NCBI RefSeq assembly: GCF_017877355.1
Contig: NZ_JAGIPR010000010.1
Coordinates: 99,632-163,631 of the forward strand
Direction of reading: 5' to 3'
Length of the DNA: 64,000 nucleotides
Source of the DNA: Chryseobacterium jejuense
Lineage (GTDB): Bacteria; Bacteroidota; Bacteroidia; Flavobacteriales; Weeksellaceae
Below, one piece after another: positions 52,817 through 60,891 of the stretch. The position numbers and the translations under genes were made by a program. Below the pieces are notes generated by a model. The model was not told the DNA's origin, ran no database searches, and was given only the letters and a program-made list of their open reading frames with translations. Each line of letters starts with the position of its first letter. Positions within the stretch are counted from its first letter, which is position 1.

Positions 52817-54072
52817 GGCGTTTTTACATTATATTCAAAATTAGGTCTTGTAATCCCAGGGTATATATGCATTTTGCTTCCCACTTTTACATTCTCAACT
52901 TCAAAACCAACAGAATTATCAAGAATAAACAAGGCTTCAGTCTGGTCCTTTCCAAAAAATAGTTTGAAGTAGTAATTTCCGGCATTTAATAATCCTGCAG
53001 GAATATCGAACTCAATAGAGTATTCTCCAGTCTGAGAATCCTGATTTTTGGTAAGGATTTTTCCCACGTGGAAAACAATAAGTTCTTCATAATTTCTTAA
53101 TTCAAATGTTGCATCAAGATTGATATTGGGACGGTAATTATGGAAAACCAGTTTAACTCTTATCCCGGAATTAATATCAATAAGTTTACCTTGCTGGGCA
53201 GATACTGAAAATTCCTTTATCCTGATGTTCTCATTTCCTATGGCCTCATCAAGATTTCCATTATATTGATAATGAGAGGTAGACGCACTGTTTTTTTGAT
53301 ATTCTATAATGGTACTCAGCATATCTCCTTCATACTCTAGAGATCCCTGAGTGAGAAGGATGCCTTTGTTGCAAAGCTCTTTTACAGCGGTCATATTATG
53401 ACTTACAAAAAGGATTGTTCTTCCTTCTCCTTTTGCAACATCATTCATTTTTCCTAAACATTTTTTCTGAAAATCTGCGTCTCCTACAGCAAGAACTTCG
53501 TCTACAATTAAAATTTCAGATTCCAGATGAGCTGCTACTGCAAATGCAAGACGTACATACATTCCCGAAGAATATCTTTTAACAGGAGTGTCAATATACC
53601 TTTCAACTCCTGAAAAATCTACGATTTCATCAAATTTACGTTTGATTTCTTTTCGGGTCATGCCCAGAATAGCACCATTTAGAAATACATTTTCGCGACC
53701 GGTCATTTCGGGGTGAAATCCGGTTCCTACCTCTAATAGAGATGCTATTCTACCGTTTGTATAGATCTTGCCTGTGGTAGGTTTGGTTACTTTACTTAAA
53801 AGTTTTAGCAAGGTAGATTTTCCAGCACCATTTCTCCCTATTATTCCTATAGCATCTCCTTGCTCAATTTCAAAGTTGATATCACGGAGTGACCATACGT
53901 AGTCAGAATTTCCTTTTGAGGTCCTGTCATTGGCTTCGCCAATCTTTAAATAGGGGTCTTCTTTGCCTCTTACTTTATGCCAAAGTCTGTTGAGGTCATG
54001 AGAAAGAGTTCCTGTTCCCACTTCTCCCAGGCGATATTGTTTTGATATGTTTTCTGCCTTTAAAGCTAGCAT
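52813..54072 (-). CDS. ABC transporter ATPase for polysaccharide export, Wzt-like with carbohydrate-binding C-domain
   Basis: 419 residues. ATPase part with Walker A GRNGAGKST (79-87), signature YSSGM (166-170), Walker B ILIVDEV (186-192) and the H-loop FVSHN. The C-terminal part from about 280 (IRIKEFSVSAQQGKLIDINS) is a beta-sandwich, as in Wzt proteins that recognise the finished glycan end. It works with the permease gene 43 bases upstream to push the lipid-linked glycan across the inner membrane. It also shares an ATGA junction with the cupin gene downstream. Confidence 0.93.
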   Translation of the reverse strand: MLALKAENISKQYRLGEVGTGTLSHDLNRLWHKVRGKEDPYLKIGEANDRTSKGNSDYVWSLRDINFEIEQGDAIGIIGRNGAGKSTLLKLLSKVTKPTTGKIYTNGRIASLLEVGTGFHPEMTGRENVFLNGAILGMTRKEIKRKFDEIVDFSGVERYIDTPVKRYSSGMYVRLAFAVAAHLESEILIVDEVLAVGDADFQKKCLGKMNDVAKGEGRTILFVSHNMTAVKELCNKGILLTQGSLEYEGDMLSTIIEYQKNSASTSHYQYNGNLDEAIGNENIRIKEFSVSAQQGKLIDINSGIRVKLVFHNYRPNINLDATFELRNYEELIVFHVGKILTKNQDSQTGEYSIEFDIPAGLLNAGNYYFKLFFGKDQTEALFILDNSVGFEVENVKVGSKMHIYPGITRPNFEYNVKTP

Positions 54073-54115
54073 TTTTTTCAGTTTTAAATTTTTATTCTAG
54101 TGTTTTTATCTTCAA

Positions 54116-54964
54116 CTATACCGTATCCATGAAGGTTTTCTCTACTTTGTTAAAGGTAATAACTCCTATTACAAGAAGAATCAGAATGATAACAGTACTG
54201 GCCACCAGCATTACCGGAGAAAAATCTCCCACTCCTAGCCAACCATATTTGAAACATTCAAAAATACCCGTTAATGGATTGAATTTTGCTAGCTTTTTGA
54301 AATACCCCGGAAGCATAGATACCGGATAAATTACCGGAGTAGCATACATATATAAGCTTATACCGAATGTCAAAAGCATACTTAAATCCTTATATTTTGT
54401 AGTAAGTGCTGAAAATATCATTCCAACCCCCAGGGCAAAAAGAGCCATAAGGATGAGTAAAAAAGGAGTTGCTAAGACCCACCAGTTCGGAGAAATTTCA
54501 TTGTTGATAAAATAATATCCCCATACAATCAGGAATAAGATAAACTGAACGCTTAAACGCATCAGGTTTGAAATAACAATTGAAATGGGTGTTACCAATC
54601 TTGGGAAATATACTTTACCAAAGATATTGGCGTTTCCTGTAAAGGTTGCTGTAGTGCCCAGCAGTGCTCCGGAAAAATAATTCCATAAAGTGACCCCGGA
54701 AAGATAAAATATGATACCGGGAGCTCCATCTGTAGGTAACTTCGCAAATCTTCCAAAAATAATCAGGTAAGTGATCGTTGTAAAGATGGGATTGATAAAA
54801 AACCAGATTGGTCCCAAAATGGTTTGCTTGAAGCTTGATATGAAGTCTCTCTTTACAAACATGTAAATAAGATCCTTATATCGCCATACTTCCTTGAGTT
54901 TTAAGTCAAATAAAGAATGATTCGCTTCAATGGTTTCTGTCCACTTTTGCTGTGGTTCATTCAT
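54116..54964 (-). CDS. ABC-2 type polysaccharide export permease, Wzm-like
   Basis: 282 residues, six membrane helices. N-terminal amphipathic stretch LKEVWRYKDLIYMFVKRDFI, then TILGPIWFFINPIFTTITYL and the late GISLYMYATPVIYPVSMLPG, as in the Wzm/TagG family. It forms the channel for the Wzt ATPase. First gene after the terminator at 55083-55114, so the export and sugar genes form a transcript separate from rmlA. Confidence 0.93.
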   Translation of the reverse strand: MNEPQQKWTETIEANHSLFDLKLKEVWRYKDLIYMFVKRDFISSFKQTILGPIWFFINPIFTTITYLIIFGRFAKLPTDGAPGIIFYLSGVTLWNYFSGALLGTTATFTGNANIFGKVYFPRLVTPISIVISNLMRLSVQFILFLIVWGYYFINNEISPNWWVLATPFLLILMALFALGVGMIFSALTTKYKDLSMLLTFGISLYMYATPVIYPVSMLPGYFKKLAKFNPLTGIFECFKYGWLGVGDFSPVMLVASTVIILILLVIGVITFNKVEKTFMDTV

Positions 54965-55082
54965 CTGTGTAAGTTTTTACAAATTTATAATAATTAATTC
55001 TTACCGGATTTCCTAGTTTGTAAATTCTTGTTTACATAAAACTAAAAAATAACAACTAATATATTGATATTTGTTATTATGA

Positions 55083-55114
55083 ACAAAAACTATTGACTAT
55101 AAAGCCAATAGTTT
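55083..55114 (-). terminator. Terminator of the ugd-rmlB-rmlA transcript
   Basis: The arms AAACTATTG (55087-55095) and CAATAGTTT (55106-55114) pair over 9 bp. The minus-strand exit is TTTTTGTTC. It lies 23 bases after the rmlA stop. Confidence 0.75.
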
Positions 55115-55136
55115 GTAAGATTTATAAATGATATGG

Positions 55137-56000
55137 TTATTGACCAACGAGTTGTTTCAAATACTGACCGTAGCCACTTTTTCCATATTTTACTGCTGTT
55201 TCCAGTAATTTTTCTTCGTTGATGAATTTATTTCTGAAAGCAATCTCTTCAATACATCCAATCTTGAAGCCTTGTCTTTTTTCAATAACACTTACAAATT
55301 CAGAAGCATCGTGAAGAGAGTCAAAAGTTCCTGTGTCCAGCCATGCTGTCCCTCTATCTAGAACACCTACCTCAAGTTTTTCATTTTTCAGATAAACATT
55401 ATTGATATCGGTGACTTCTAGTTCTCCTCTTTCAGATGGTTTTATATTTTTAGCGATTTCCACTACATTGTTATCGTAAAAATATAATCCTGGGACTGCG
55501 TAGTTAGATTTAGGCTTTAAAGGTTTTTCTTCAATAGAAACAGCTTTGAAATTATCATCAAATTCTACAACCCCATACCTTTCAGGGTCTGCAACGTGAT
55601 AAGCAAAAACAACACCTCCATCCGGATTGGTTTTGTTTTTTAATAAAGTCCCCATTTCAGAACCGTAGAAGATATTGTCTCCTAAAACAAGTGCTGCAGG
55701 ATCATTACCTATAAATTTGTCACCCAGAATAAAGGCTTGTGCCAGTCCATCCGGGCTTGGCTGTACAACATATTCTATATTACAGCCAATCTGAGAACCA
55801 TCACCTAATAATTTAATGAATCCAGCCTGGTCGTGTGGAGTCGTAATAATGAGGATATCCTTAATTCCAGCTAAAAGTAACGTGGATAACGGATAATAAA
55901 TCATAGGTTTATCATAAACAGGCATTAATTGCTTGCTTACGGCAATGGTTAGAGGGTAAAGTCTTGTTCCGGATCCTCCGGCTAATATTATTCCTTTCAT
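55137..56000 (-). CDS. rmlA: Glucose-1-phosphate thymidylyltransferase
   Basis: 287 residues. The nucleotidyl-transfer motif is ILAGGSGTRLYPLTIAVSKQ, with KPMIYYPLSTLL and the QPSPDGLAQAFILGD and LVLGDNIFYG metal region; GRAELEVTDI-type block reads RGELEVTDINNVYL. It makes dTDP-glucose from glucose-1-phosphate and dTTP, the first step to dTDP-sugars. It lies in the same direction as rmlB with a DUF2059-like gene between; rmlC and rmlD are absent from the window. Confidence 0.96.
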   Translation of the reverse strand: MKGIILAGGSGTRLYPLTIAVSKQLMPVYDKPMIYYPLSTLLLAGIKDILIITTPHDQAGFIKLLGDGSQIGCNIEYVVQPSPDGLAQAFILGDKFIGNDPAALVLGDNIFYGSEMGTLLKNKTNPDGGVVFAYHVADPERYGVVEFDDNFKAVSIEEKPLKPKSNYAVPGLYFYDNNVVEIAKNIKPSERGELEVTDINNVYLKNEKLEVGVLDRGTAWLDTGTFDSLHDASEFVSVIEKRQGFKIGCIEEIAFRNKFINEEKLLETAVKYGKSGYGQYLKQLVGQ

Positions 56001-56009
56001 CTTTTTTTA

Positions 56010-56459
56010 TTATTTGGTATTCTCTGTTGCATAGTCCATCTGATTTTTGATATTGAGATCAATAGCAGGCGTCATTAAAAGAGCGGAGTTGTTTTTGGAC
56101 AATCGGCCACCAATACTTTTATGAAACTTTATCAGCTCTTTTAAATGGTCTTCTGATATAAAAGAGAATGAATTATATAACGAAATTTTAAAATCATCAA
56201 AATTGAAATTGCTGATGATGGTATGAACCTGTTCTTTAGTGAGTAATTCTTTTGGCGGATCTACACTGTAATCGAACATTTTTAGCTCAAGATATTCTTT
56301 AGCATAATTGATCAATGCTTTTTGGTAGTGAGATGCTTCTATAAACTCATCTATCAGCTGTTGCTTTGATGAATTGGACATAGCTGGCGGAGCTGGCAGC
56401 TCCTGCGCAGATATCAGATAAGAAAACATTACAAAAAGCAATGATACAATATACTTCAT
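56010..56459 (-). CDS. Exported protein, DUF2059-like
   Basis: 149 residues with a signal peptide ending in SAQ (YIVSLLFVMFSYLISAQ). The rest is helical (SSKQQLIDEFIEASHYQKAL, FISEDHLKELIKFHKSIGGR), as in DUF2059-type secreted proteins of unknown function. It lies in the middle of the rml genes, four bases after rmlB and nine before rmlA, so it is co-transcribed although it is not a sugar enzyme. Confidence 0.7.
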   Translation of the reverse strand: MKYIVSLLFVMFSYLISAQELPAPPAMSNSSKQQLIDEFIEASHYQKALINYAKEYLELKMFDYSVDPPKELLTKEQVHTIISNFNFDDFKISLYNSFSFISEDHLKELIKFHKSIGGRLSKNNSALLMTPAIDLNIKNQMDYATENTK

Positions 56460-56463
56460 TATT

Positions 56464-57543
56464 TTAGTTATACTGGTTTTCGTAATATTTTTGATAATCT
56501 CCGCTGGTTACGTTTTCCAGCCATTCCTTGTTTTCAAGGTACCAGTCGATCGTTTTACCTAATCCTTCTTCAAATGTTACAGATGGTTTCCAGCCCAAAT
56601 CTTTGTGTAATTTATTGGCATCAATAGCATAACGCTTATCATGACCAGGTCTGTCTTTTACAAAAGTGATTAGTTTTTCAGAGTGCCCTTCAGGTTTACC
56701 TAACTTAGCATCCATTTGCTTAATCAATTCTTTTACCAGATCAATATTTTGCCATTCGTTGAATCCTCCGATATTGTAAGTTTCTCCGGTTTTAGCTTCA
56801 TTGAATATCTGGTGAATGGCTCTTGCATGATCAATGACAAATAACCAGTCTCTTGTGTATTTTCCATCCCCATAAATTGGTAATGGTCTTTCATTAATAA
56901 TATTGGAGATACAAAGTGGAATTAATTTTTCAGGGAAATGGTTGGGTCCGTAGTTATTTGAACAGTTTGAAACAATAAACGGCATTCCGTAGGTGTTTCC
57001 ATAAGCTCTTACCAAATGATCTGAAGCAGCTTTGGATGCAGAGTATGGAGATTGCGGATCATAAGAAGTGGTTTCCAGGAAGAACCCTGTTTCTCCTAAA
57101 CTTCCGTATACTTCATCTGTTGAAACATGGTAGAACAGGTTTGTTCTTTTTTCATTTGGAAATCTTCCATGGGTGTGGTCCGGGTTTAATGTCCAGAATT
57201 CTTTGCAAAGGTTAAGAAGATTGGCTGTTCCGTTTACATTCGTATTGATGAAAGCCATCGGATCTGTAATACTTCTGTCAACGTGACTTTCTGCAGCTAA
57301 ATGCACAACAGCATCCGGATTATATTTTTCAAAAACTCTTCTTAGTTCTTCAGGTTTTGTAATATCTGCTTTTTCGAAAACGTAATTAGGTTCATTTTCA
57401 ATATCTTTCAGATTTTCTAAATTTCCAGCATAGGTTAATGCATCAAGATTGATGATCGTACTTTTCGGATTGTTTTTTACAAATTCTCTCACAACATGGG
57501 ATCCAATGAATCCTGCTCCTCCTGTAATAATGATATTTTTCAT
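56464..57543 (-). CDS. rmlB: dTDP-glucose 4,6-dehydratase
   Basis: 359 residues. NAD-binding IITGGAGFIGSHVVREFVKN, the catalytic block FYHVSTDEVYGSLG and the YxxxK site PYSASKAASDHLVRAYG. LYGDGKYTRDWLFVIDHARA is another RmlB mark. It makes dTDP-4-keto-6-deoxyglucose, the branch point for the FdtA-like route. 20 bases separate it from ugd. Confidence 0.96.
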   Translation of the reverse strand: MKNIIITGGAGFIGSHVVREFVKNNPKSTIINLDALTYAGNLENLKDIENEPNYVFEKADITKPEELRRVFEKYNPDAVVHLAAESHVDRSITDPMAFINTNVNGTANLLNLCKEFWTLNPDHTHGRFPNEKRTNLFYHVSTDEVYGSLGETGFFLETTSYDPQSPYSASKAASDHLVRAYGNTYGMPFIVSNCSNNYGPNHFPEKLIPLCISNIINERPLPIYGDGKYTRDWLFVIDHARAIHQIFNEAKTGETYNIGGFNEWQNIDLVKELIKQMDAKLGKPEGHSEKLITFVKDRPGHDKRYAIDANKLHKDLGWKPSVTFEEGLGKTIDWYLENKEWLENVTSGDYQKYYENQYN

Positions 57544-57562
57544 TTCTTTTCTTTTCTTTTCT

Positions 57563-58876
57563 TTATTTTGTAATTGTTTTTCTACCTATACTTTTATAAT
57601 AGAATCCGTTTTGTTCTGGAATTTCTAAAGGATACATATTCCTTCCGTCAAAAATAACTTTATTTTTCATTTTTTTAGCCATAAGCTCAAAATTAGGATT
57701 TTTGAACTCAGGCCATTCTGTAGCAATGAATAAAGCATCTACACCTTCCAGAGCATCATACATTCCTTTAGCATATTGGATTTTGTCTCCCATAAGTTTT
57801 TGAACATTAGCTTCGGCAACTGCATCATAAGCTACAATTATTGCGCCTTTTTCTAATAAAAGAGCAATGTTGTCTAAAGAAGATGCTTCCCGGATATCAT
57901 CTGTGTTGGCTTTGAAGGCAAGTCCCCACATGGCGATCTTTTTTCCTTCAATATTCCCTCCGAAGTATTTTTCAATTTCAGAGACAAGAATTACCTTTTG
58001 CGAAGTATTTACATTTTCTGTAGCTTCCAGGATCTGGAAGTTGAAATTTTCCTGTTTTCCAGATTTTATAAGGGCTTTTACATCCTTAGGGAAGCAGCTT
58101 CCACCATATCCGATTCCCGGGAACAGGAATCTGTGCCCGATTCTGTCATCACTACCCATTCCTAATCTTACTTTATCTACATCGGCACCCACTTTTTCAC
58201 AGTAGTTGGCGATTTCATTCATAAAGGTAATCTTTACCGCTAAGAATGAATTGGCAGCATATTTTGTAAGTTCAGATGATTTCTCATCCATGAAAATAAT
58301 TGGGATTCCTATATTGGTAAATGGCTGGTAAATTTTAGCCATAATATCTTTAGCCCTTTCAGAACTAGCACCTACAACTACTCTTGAAGGGTTCATAGAA
58401 TCTTCAACAGCAAAACCCTCTCTTAAAAATTCAGGATTAGAAACAACATCAAAAGGAATGTCTGTTTTAGAAGATATAGCTTCTCTTACTCTGTCTGCAG
58501 TGCCTACAGGAACGGTGCTTTTGTTCACAACAACCTTGTACTCGGTCATCATTTCTCCAATGTCATTTGCTACCTTTAATACATAAGAAAGGTCTGCTGA
58601 ACCATCCTCTCCTGGAGGAGTAGGTAATGCCAGATAAATCACTTCACTTTTGTCTAAAGCTTCTTTTAAATTGGTAGTGAAAAATAATCTTTCAGATTGG
58701 ATATTTCTAAGAAACATCTCTTCAAGGTTCGGCTCATAGATGGGAACGATGCCGTTTTTCATACCTTCTACTTTTTTTTCATCAATATCAACACAGTATA
58801 CTGAATTGCCAAGTTCTGCAAGCGTAGTTCCTGTAACTAGCCCTACATAACCTGTTCCTACAATCGTTATATTCAA
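57563..58876 (-). CDS. ugd: UDP-glucose 6-dehydrogenase
   Basis: 437 residues. The start is TTG at 58874-58876 (M/LNITIVGTGYVGLVTGTTLA); no in-frame ATG precedes the Rossmann motif. Catalytic Cys261 in GIGYGGSCFPKDVKAL, with VVNKSTVPVGTADRV and SNPEFLREGFAVEDS. It oxidises UDP-glucose to UDP-glucuronate in two NAD-linked steps. The uronate could be the target of the AsnB-like enzyme. First gene of the minus-strand sugar transcript. Confidence 0.94.
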   Translation of the reverse strand: MNITIVGTGYVGLVTGTTLAELGNSVYCVDIDEKKVEGMKNGIVPIYEPNLEEMFLRNIQSERLFFTTNLKEALDKSEVIYLALPTPPGEDGSADLSYVLKVANDIGEMMTEYKVVVNKSTVPVGTADRVREAISSKTDIPFDVVSNPEFLREGFAVEDSMNPSRVVVGASSERAKDIMAKIYQPFTNIGIPIIFMDEKSSELTKYAANSFLAVKITFMNEIANYCEKVGADVDKVRLGMGSDDRIGHRFLFPGIGYGGSCFPKDVKALIKSGKQENFNFQILEATENVNTSQKVILVSEIEKYFGGNIEGKKIAMWGLAFKANTDDIREASSLDNIALLLEKGAIIVAYDAVAEANVQKLMGDKIQYAKGMYDALEGVDALFIATEWPEFKNPNFELMAKKMKNKVIFDGRNMYPLEIPEQNGFYYKSIGRKTITK

Positions 58877-58902
58877 AATGTTTGTTTTTTTAAATTCAAA
58901 GA

Positions 58903-58910
58903 CAAAAATA
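58903..58910 (-). promoter_or_regulatory. -7 box of ugd
   Basis: On the minus strand TATTTTTG, matching TAnnTTTG, 26 bases before the TTG start codon. A TTG triplet lies upstream but only 13 bases away, short for the -33 element. Confidence 0.4.
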
Positions 58911-58985
58911 ATAAAAATACCTTCAAGTGCCTGTTTAATTTAATGTAAATGAATTTTGTTCTATTTGCTTGATAATAAGATAATT

Positions 58986-59015
58986 TTGCGTTTTTGGAAA
59001 AAAAGCGTATATTTG
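58986..59015 (+). promoter_or_regulatory. Near-consensus Bacteroidetes promoter of rimP-nusA-infB
   Basis: TTG at 58986-58988, then 19 bases, then TATATTTG at 59008-59015, matching the TTG-N19-TAnnTTTG consensus. A second box (TAATTTTG, 58981-58988) overlaps the first element. The leader runs about 75 bases to the rimP ATG. Confidence 0.7.
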
Positions 59016-59017
59016 CA

Positions 59018-59074
59018 ATGGATTTACGGAAAAAATGGGAAGGCTTCGCAAGAAAGCCTTTTTTCGTACTGTAA
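59018..59074 (+). promoter_or_regulatory. Short upstream frame in the rimP leader
   Basis: An 18-codon frame (MDLRKKWEGFARKPFFVL) starting at 59018, directly after the promoter. It covers the terminator-like hairpin at 59040-59064, so its translation could affect folding of the hairpin. Confidence 0.4.
59040..59064 (+). promoter_or_regulatory. Terminator-like hairpin in the rimP-nusA-infB leader
   Basis: The arms AAGGCTT (59040-59046) and AAGCCTT (59054-59060) pair over 7 bp, followed by TTTT to 59064. It lies between the promoter and rimP, inside the 18-codon leader frame. It looks like an attenuator, as for the NusA-controlled leader of E. coli, though it is a different sequence. Confidence 0.55.
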
Positions 59075-59092
59075 ATCAAGATAAAAGAATGT

Positions 59093-59560
59093 ATGGAGTT
59101 TAAGAAAAGAATTGAAGAATTATTAAATGAATTCCTTGAGGTTAGAAAAGATCTTTTCCTTATTGATCTTAAGATTTCTGCAGGGGATGATATTACAGTG
59201 ATTTTAGATGGAGATAATGGAGTTTCTTTGCAGGACTGTCTTGACGCAAGCCGTGCTATAGAATTCAATATGGATCGTGAAGAGCATGATTTTAGCCTTC
59301 AGGTGATGTCTGCAGGATTAAGCGAGCCATTAGTGACGCCAAGACAGTTCAATAAAAATATAGGAAGAGAGATAGAGGTGATGCTGGAGGATTCTTCTAA
59401 AATTGAAGGAGAATTGTCAAAAGTAGACGAAGAGAAGATCACTCTTGTTTTACGTTACCGTAAACCGAAAGACATCGGGAAAGGAAAGGTGGATGTGGAA
59501 GAGGAAAAAGAAATTCCTTACACTGATATCAAAAAGGCATTAGTAGTAATTAAATTTTAA
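59093..59560 (+). CDS. rimP: Ribosome maturation factor RimP
   Basis: 155 residues. It helps assemble the 30S subunit. FLIDLKISAGDDITVILDGD and GVSLQDCLDASRAIEFNMDR are in the N-terminal domain, and FSLQVMSAGLSEPLVTPRQF is the family block (usual form VSSPGLDRPL). The C-terminal SH3-like domain ends with YTDIKKALVVIKF. First gene of the conserved rimP-nusA-infB operon, with 17 bases to nusA. Confidence 0.93.
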   Translation: MEFKKRIEELLNEFLEVRKDLFLIDLKISAGDDITVILDGDNGVSLQDCLDASRAIEFNMDREEHDFSLQVMSAGLSEPLVTPRQFNKNIGREIEVMLEDSSKIEGELSKVDEEKITLVLRYRKPKDIGKGKVDVEEEKEIPYTDIKKALVVIKF

Positions 59561-59577
59561 AAAAGAAAAAAGAATAG

Positions 59578-60813
59578 ATGGATAATATAGCGTTGATTGA
59601 ATCCTTTGGTGATTTTAAAGACGAAAAGGGGATCAGTAAGATTGATCTTATGGCAATTATTGAAGATTCACTGAAGACACTTTTGAGAAAAAGATTCGAT
59701 TCAGATGACCACTTTGACGTGATTGTAAACCCGGATAAAGGAGATTTTCAGATATTTTTGAATAAAACAATTGTAGAGGACGAAATGTCTGAAGATGATG
59801 ATTTGGAAATTGAAATTTCTGAAGCGAAGAAGATTGATCCTACCTTCGAAGTAGGAGAAGACTTTACAATGGAAATTCCTGTTGCACAATTGGGAAGAAG
59901 AAATATTCTTACCCTAAAGCAGATCCTGGCTACAAAACTTCAGGAGCATAACAATGCAATGCTGTACGAACAGTTTAGAGATAAAATTGGTGAAATTGTT
60001 GTGGGTGAAATCCACCACATCCGTCACAAACATGTAATTTTGTTAGATGACGAAGGAAATGAATTCATTTTACCAAAAGAAAACCAGATCCCATCCGATT
60101 TCTTTAAAAAGGGTGAGAATATCAGAGCTATTGTTGAGACAGTAGATTTTAAAGGTTCAAAACCGCAGATTATTATTTCCAGAACTGCACCTAAATTCCT
60201 AGAGAAATTATTAGAGCTGGAAATTCCTGAAATCCAAGACGGAACTATCATTCTGAAAAAGGTAGTGAGAATTCCGGGAGAAAAGGCGAAGATCGCAGTA
60301 GATGCTTATGATGACAGAATTGATCCTGTAGGAGCTTGTGTGGGTGTGAAAGGATCCAGAATTCATGGAGTAGTAAGAGAGTTGAGAAATGAAAACATCG
60401 ATGTTATTCAGTGGTCTAAAAACCCTGAGATTTTGGTGAAGAGAGCTTTAGGAAATGTTACCATCAATAAAATTGATATCAACGAAGATGCTAACTATGC
60501 GTTAGTATATACTCCTGTTGAAGAGATTTCTAAAGTAATTGGAAAGCAAGGACAAAATATCAGACTGGCTTCTTGGTTGTCAGGATATGAGATTGATGTT
60601 TACAGGGAGTCCAGCGAGGATGACGATGTTGAATTGAGAGAATTTAATGACGATATCGAGCAGTGGATTTTGGATGAGTTTAAGAAAGTAGGTCTTACGA
60701 CTGCAAAATCAGTATTGGATAAAGAAACTGAGAGTCTTTTAAATATGGTTGACCTTGAAGAAGAAACAATTGAAGAGGTTAAACGTATTCTGAGAGAAGA
60801 ATTTGAAGATTAA
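59578..60813 (+). CDS. nusA: Transcription elongation/termination factor NusA
   Basis: 411 residues. N-terminal RNA polymerase-binding domain (SFGDFKDEKGISKIDLMAII), S1 domain near 130-200 (GEIVVGEIHHIRHKHVILLD), and two KH domains (VGACVGVKGSRIHGVVREL; ISKVIGKQGQNIRLASWLSG). The C-terminus lacks the long acidic repeats of E. coli NusA and ends LRREEF-like, IKRILREEFED type, as in other Bacteroidetes. It binds RNA polymerase and pausing RNA, and in E. coli regulates its own operon. Confidence 0.96.
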   Translation: MDNIALIESFGDFKDEKGISKIDLMAIIEDSLKTLLRKRFDSDDHFDVIVNPDKGDFQIFLNKTIVEDEMSEDDDLEIEISEAKKIDPTFEVGEDFTMEIPVAQLGRRNILTLKQILATKLQEHNNAMLYEQFRDKIGEIVVGEIHHIRHKHVILLDDEGNEFILPKENQIPSDFFKKGENIRAIVETVDFKGSKPQIIISRTAPKFLEKLLELEIPEIQDGTIILKKVVRIPGEKAKIAVDAYDDRIDPVGACVGVKGSRIHGVVRELRNENIDVIQWSKNPEILVKRALGNVTINKIDINEDANYALVYTPVEEISKVIGKQGQNIRLASWLSGYEIDVYRESSEDDDVELREFNDDIEQWILDEFKKVGLTTAKSVLDKETESLLNMVDLEEETIEEVKRILREEFED

Positions 60814-60891
60814 GATGTGAAATAAATCTTAATAAGACAGTAAAAAGGAAATACTTTAATTTTAAAAATTAAAAAACAGTAAATAATATAG

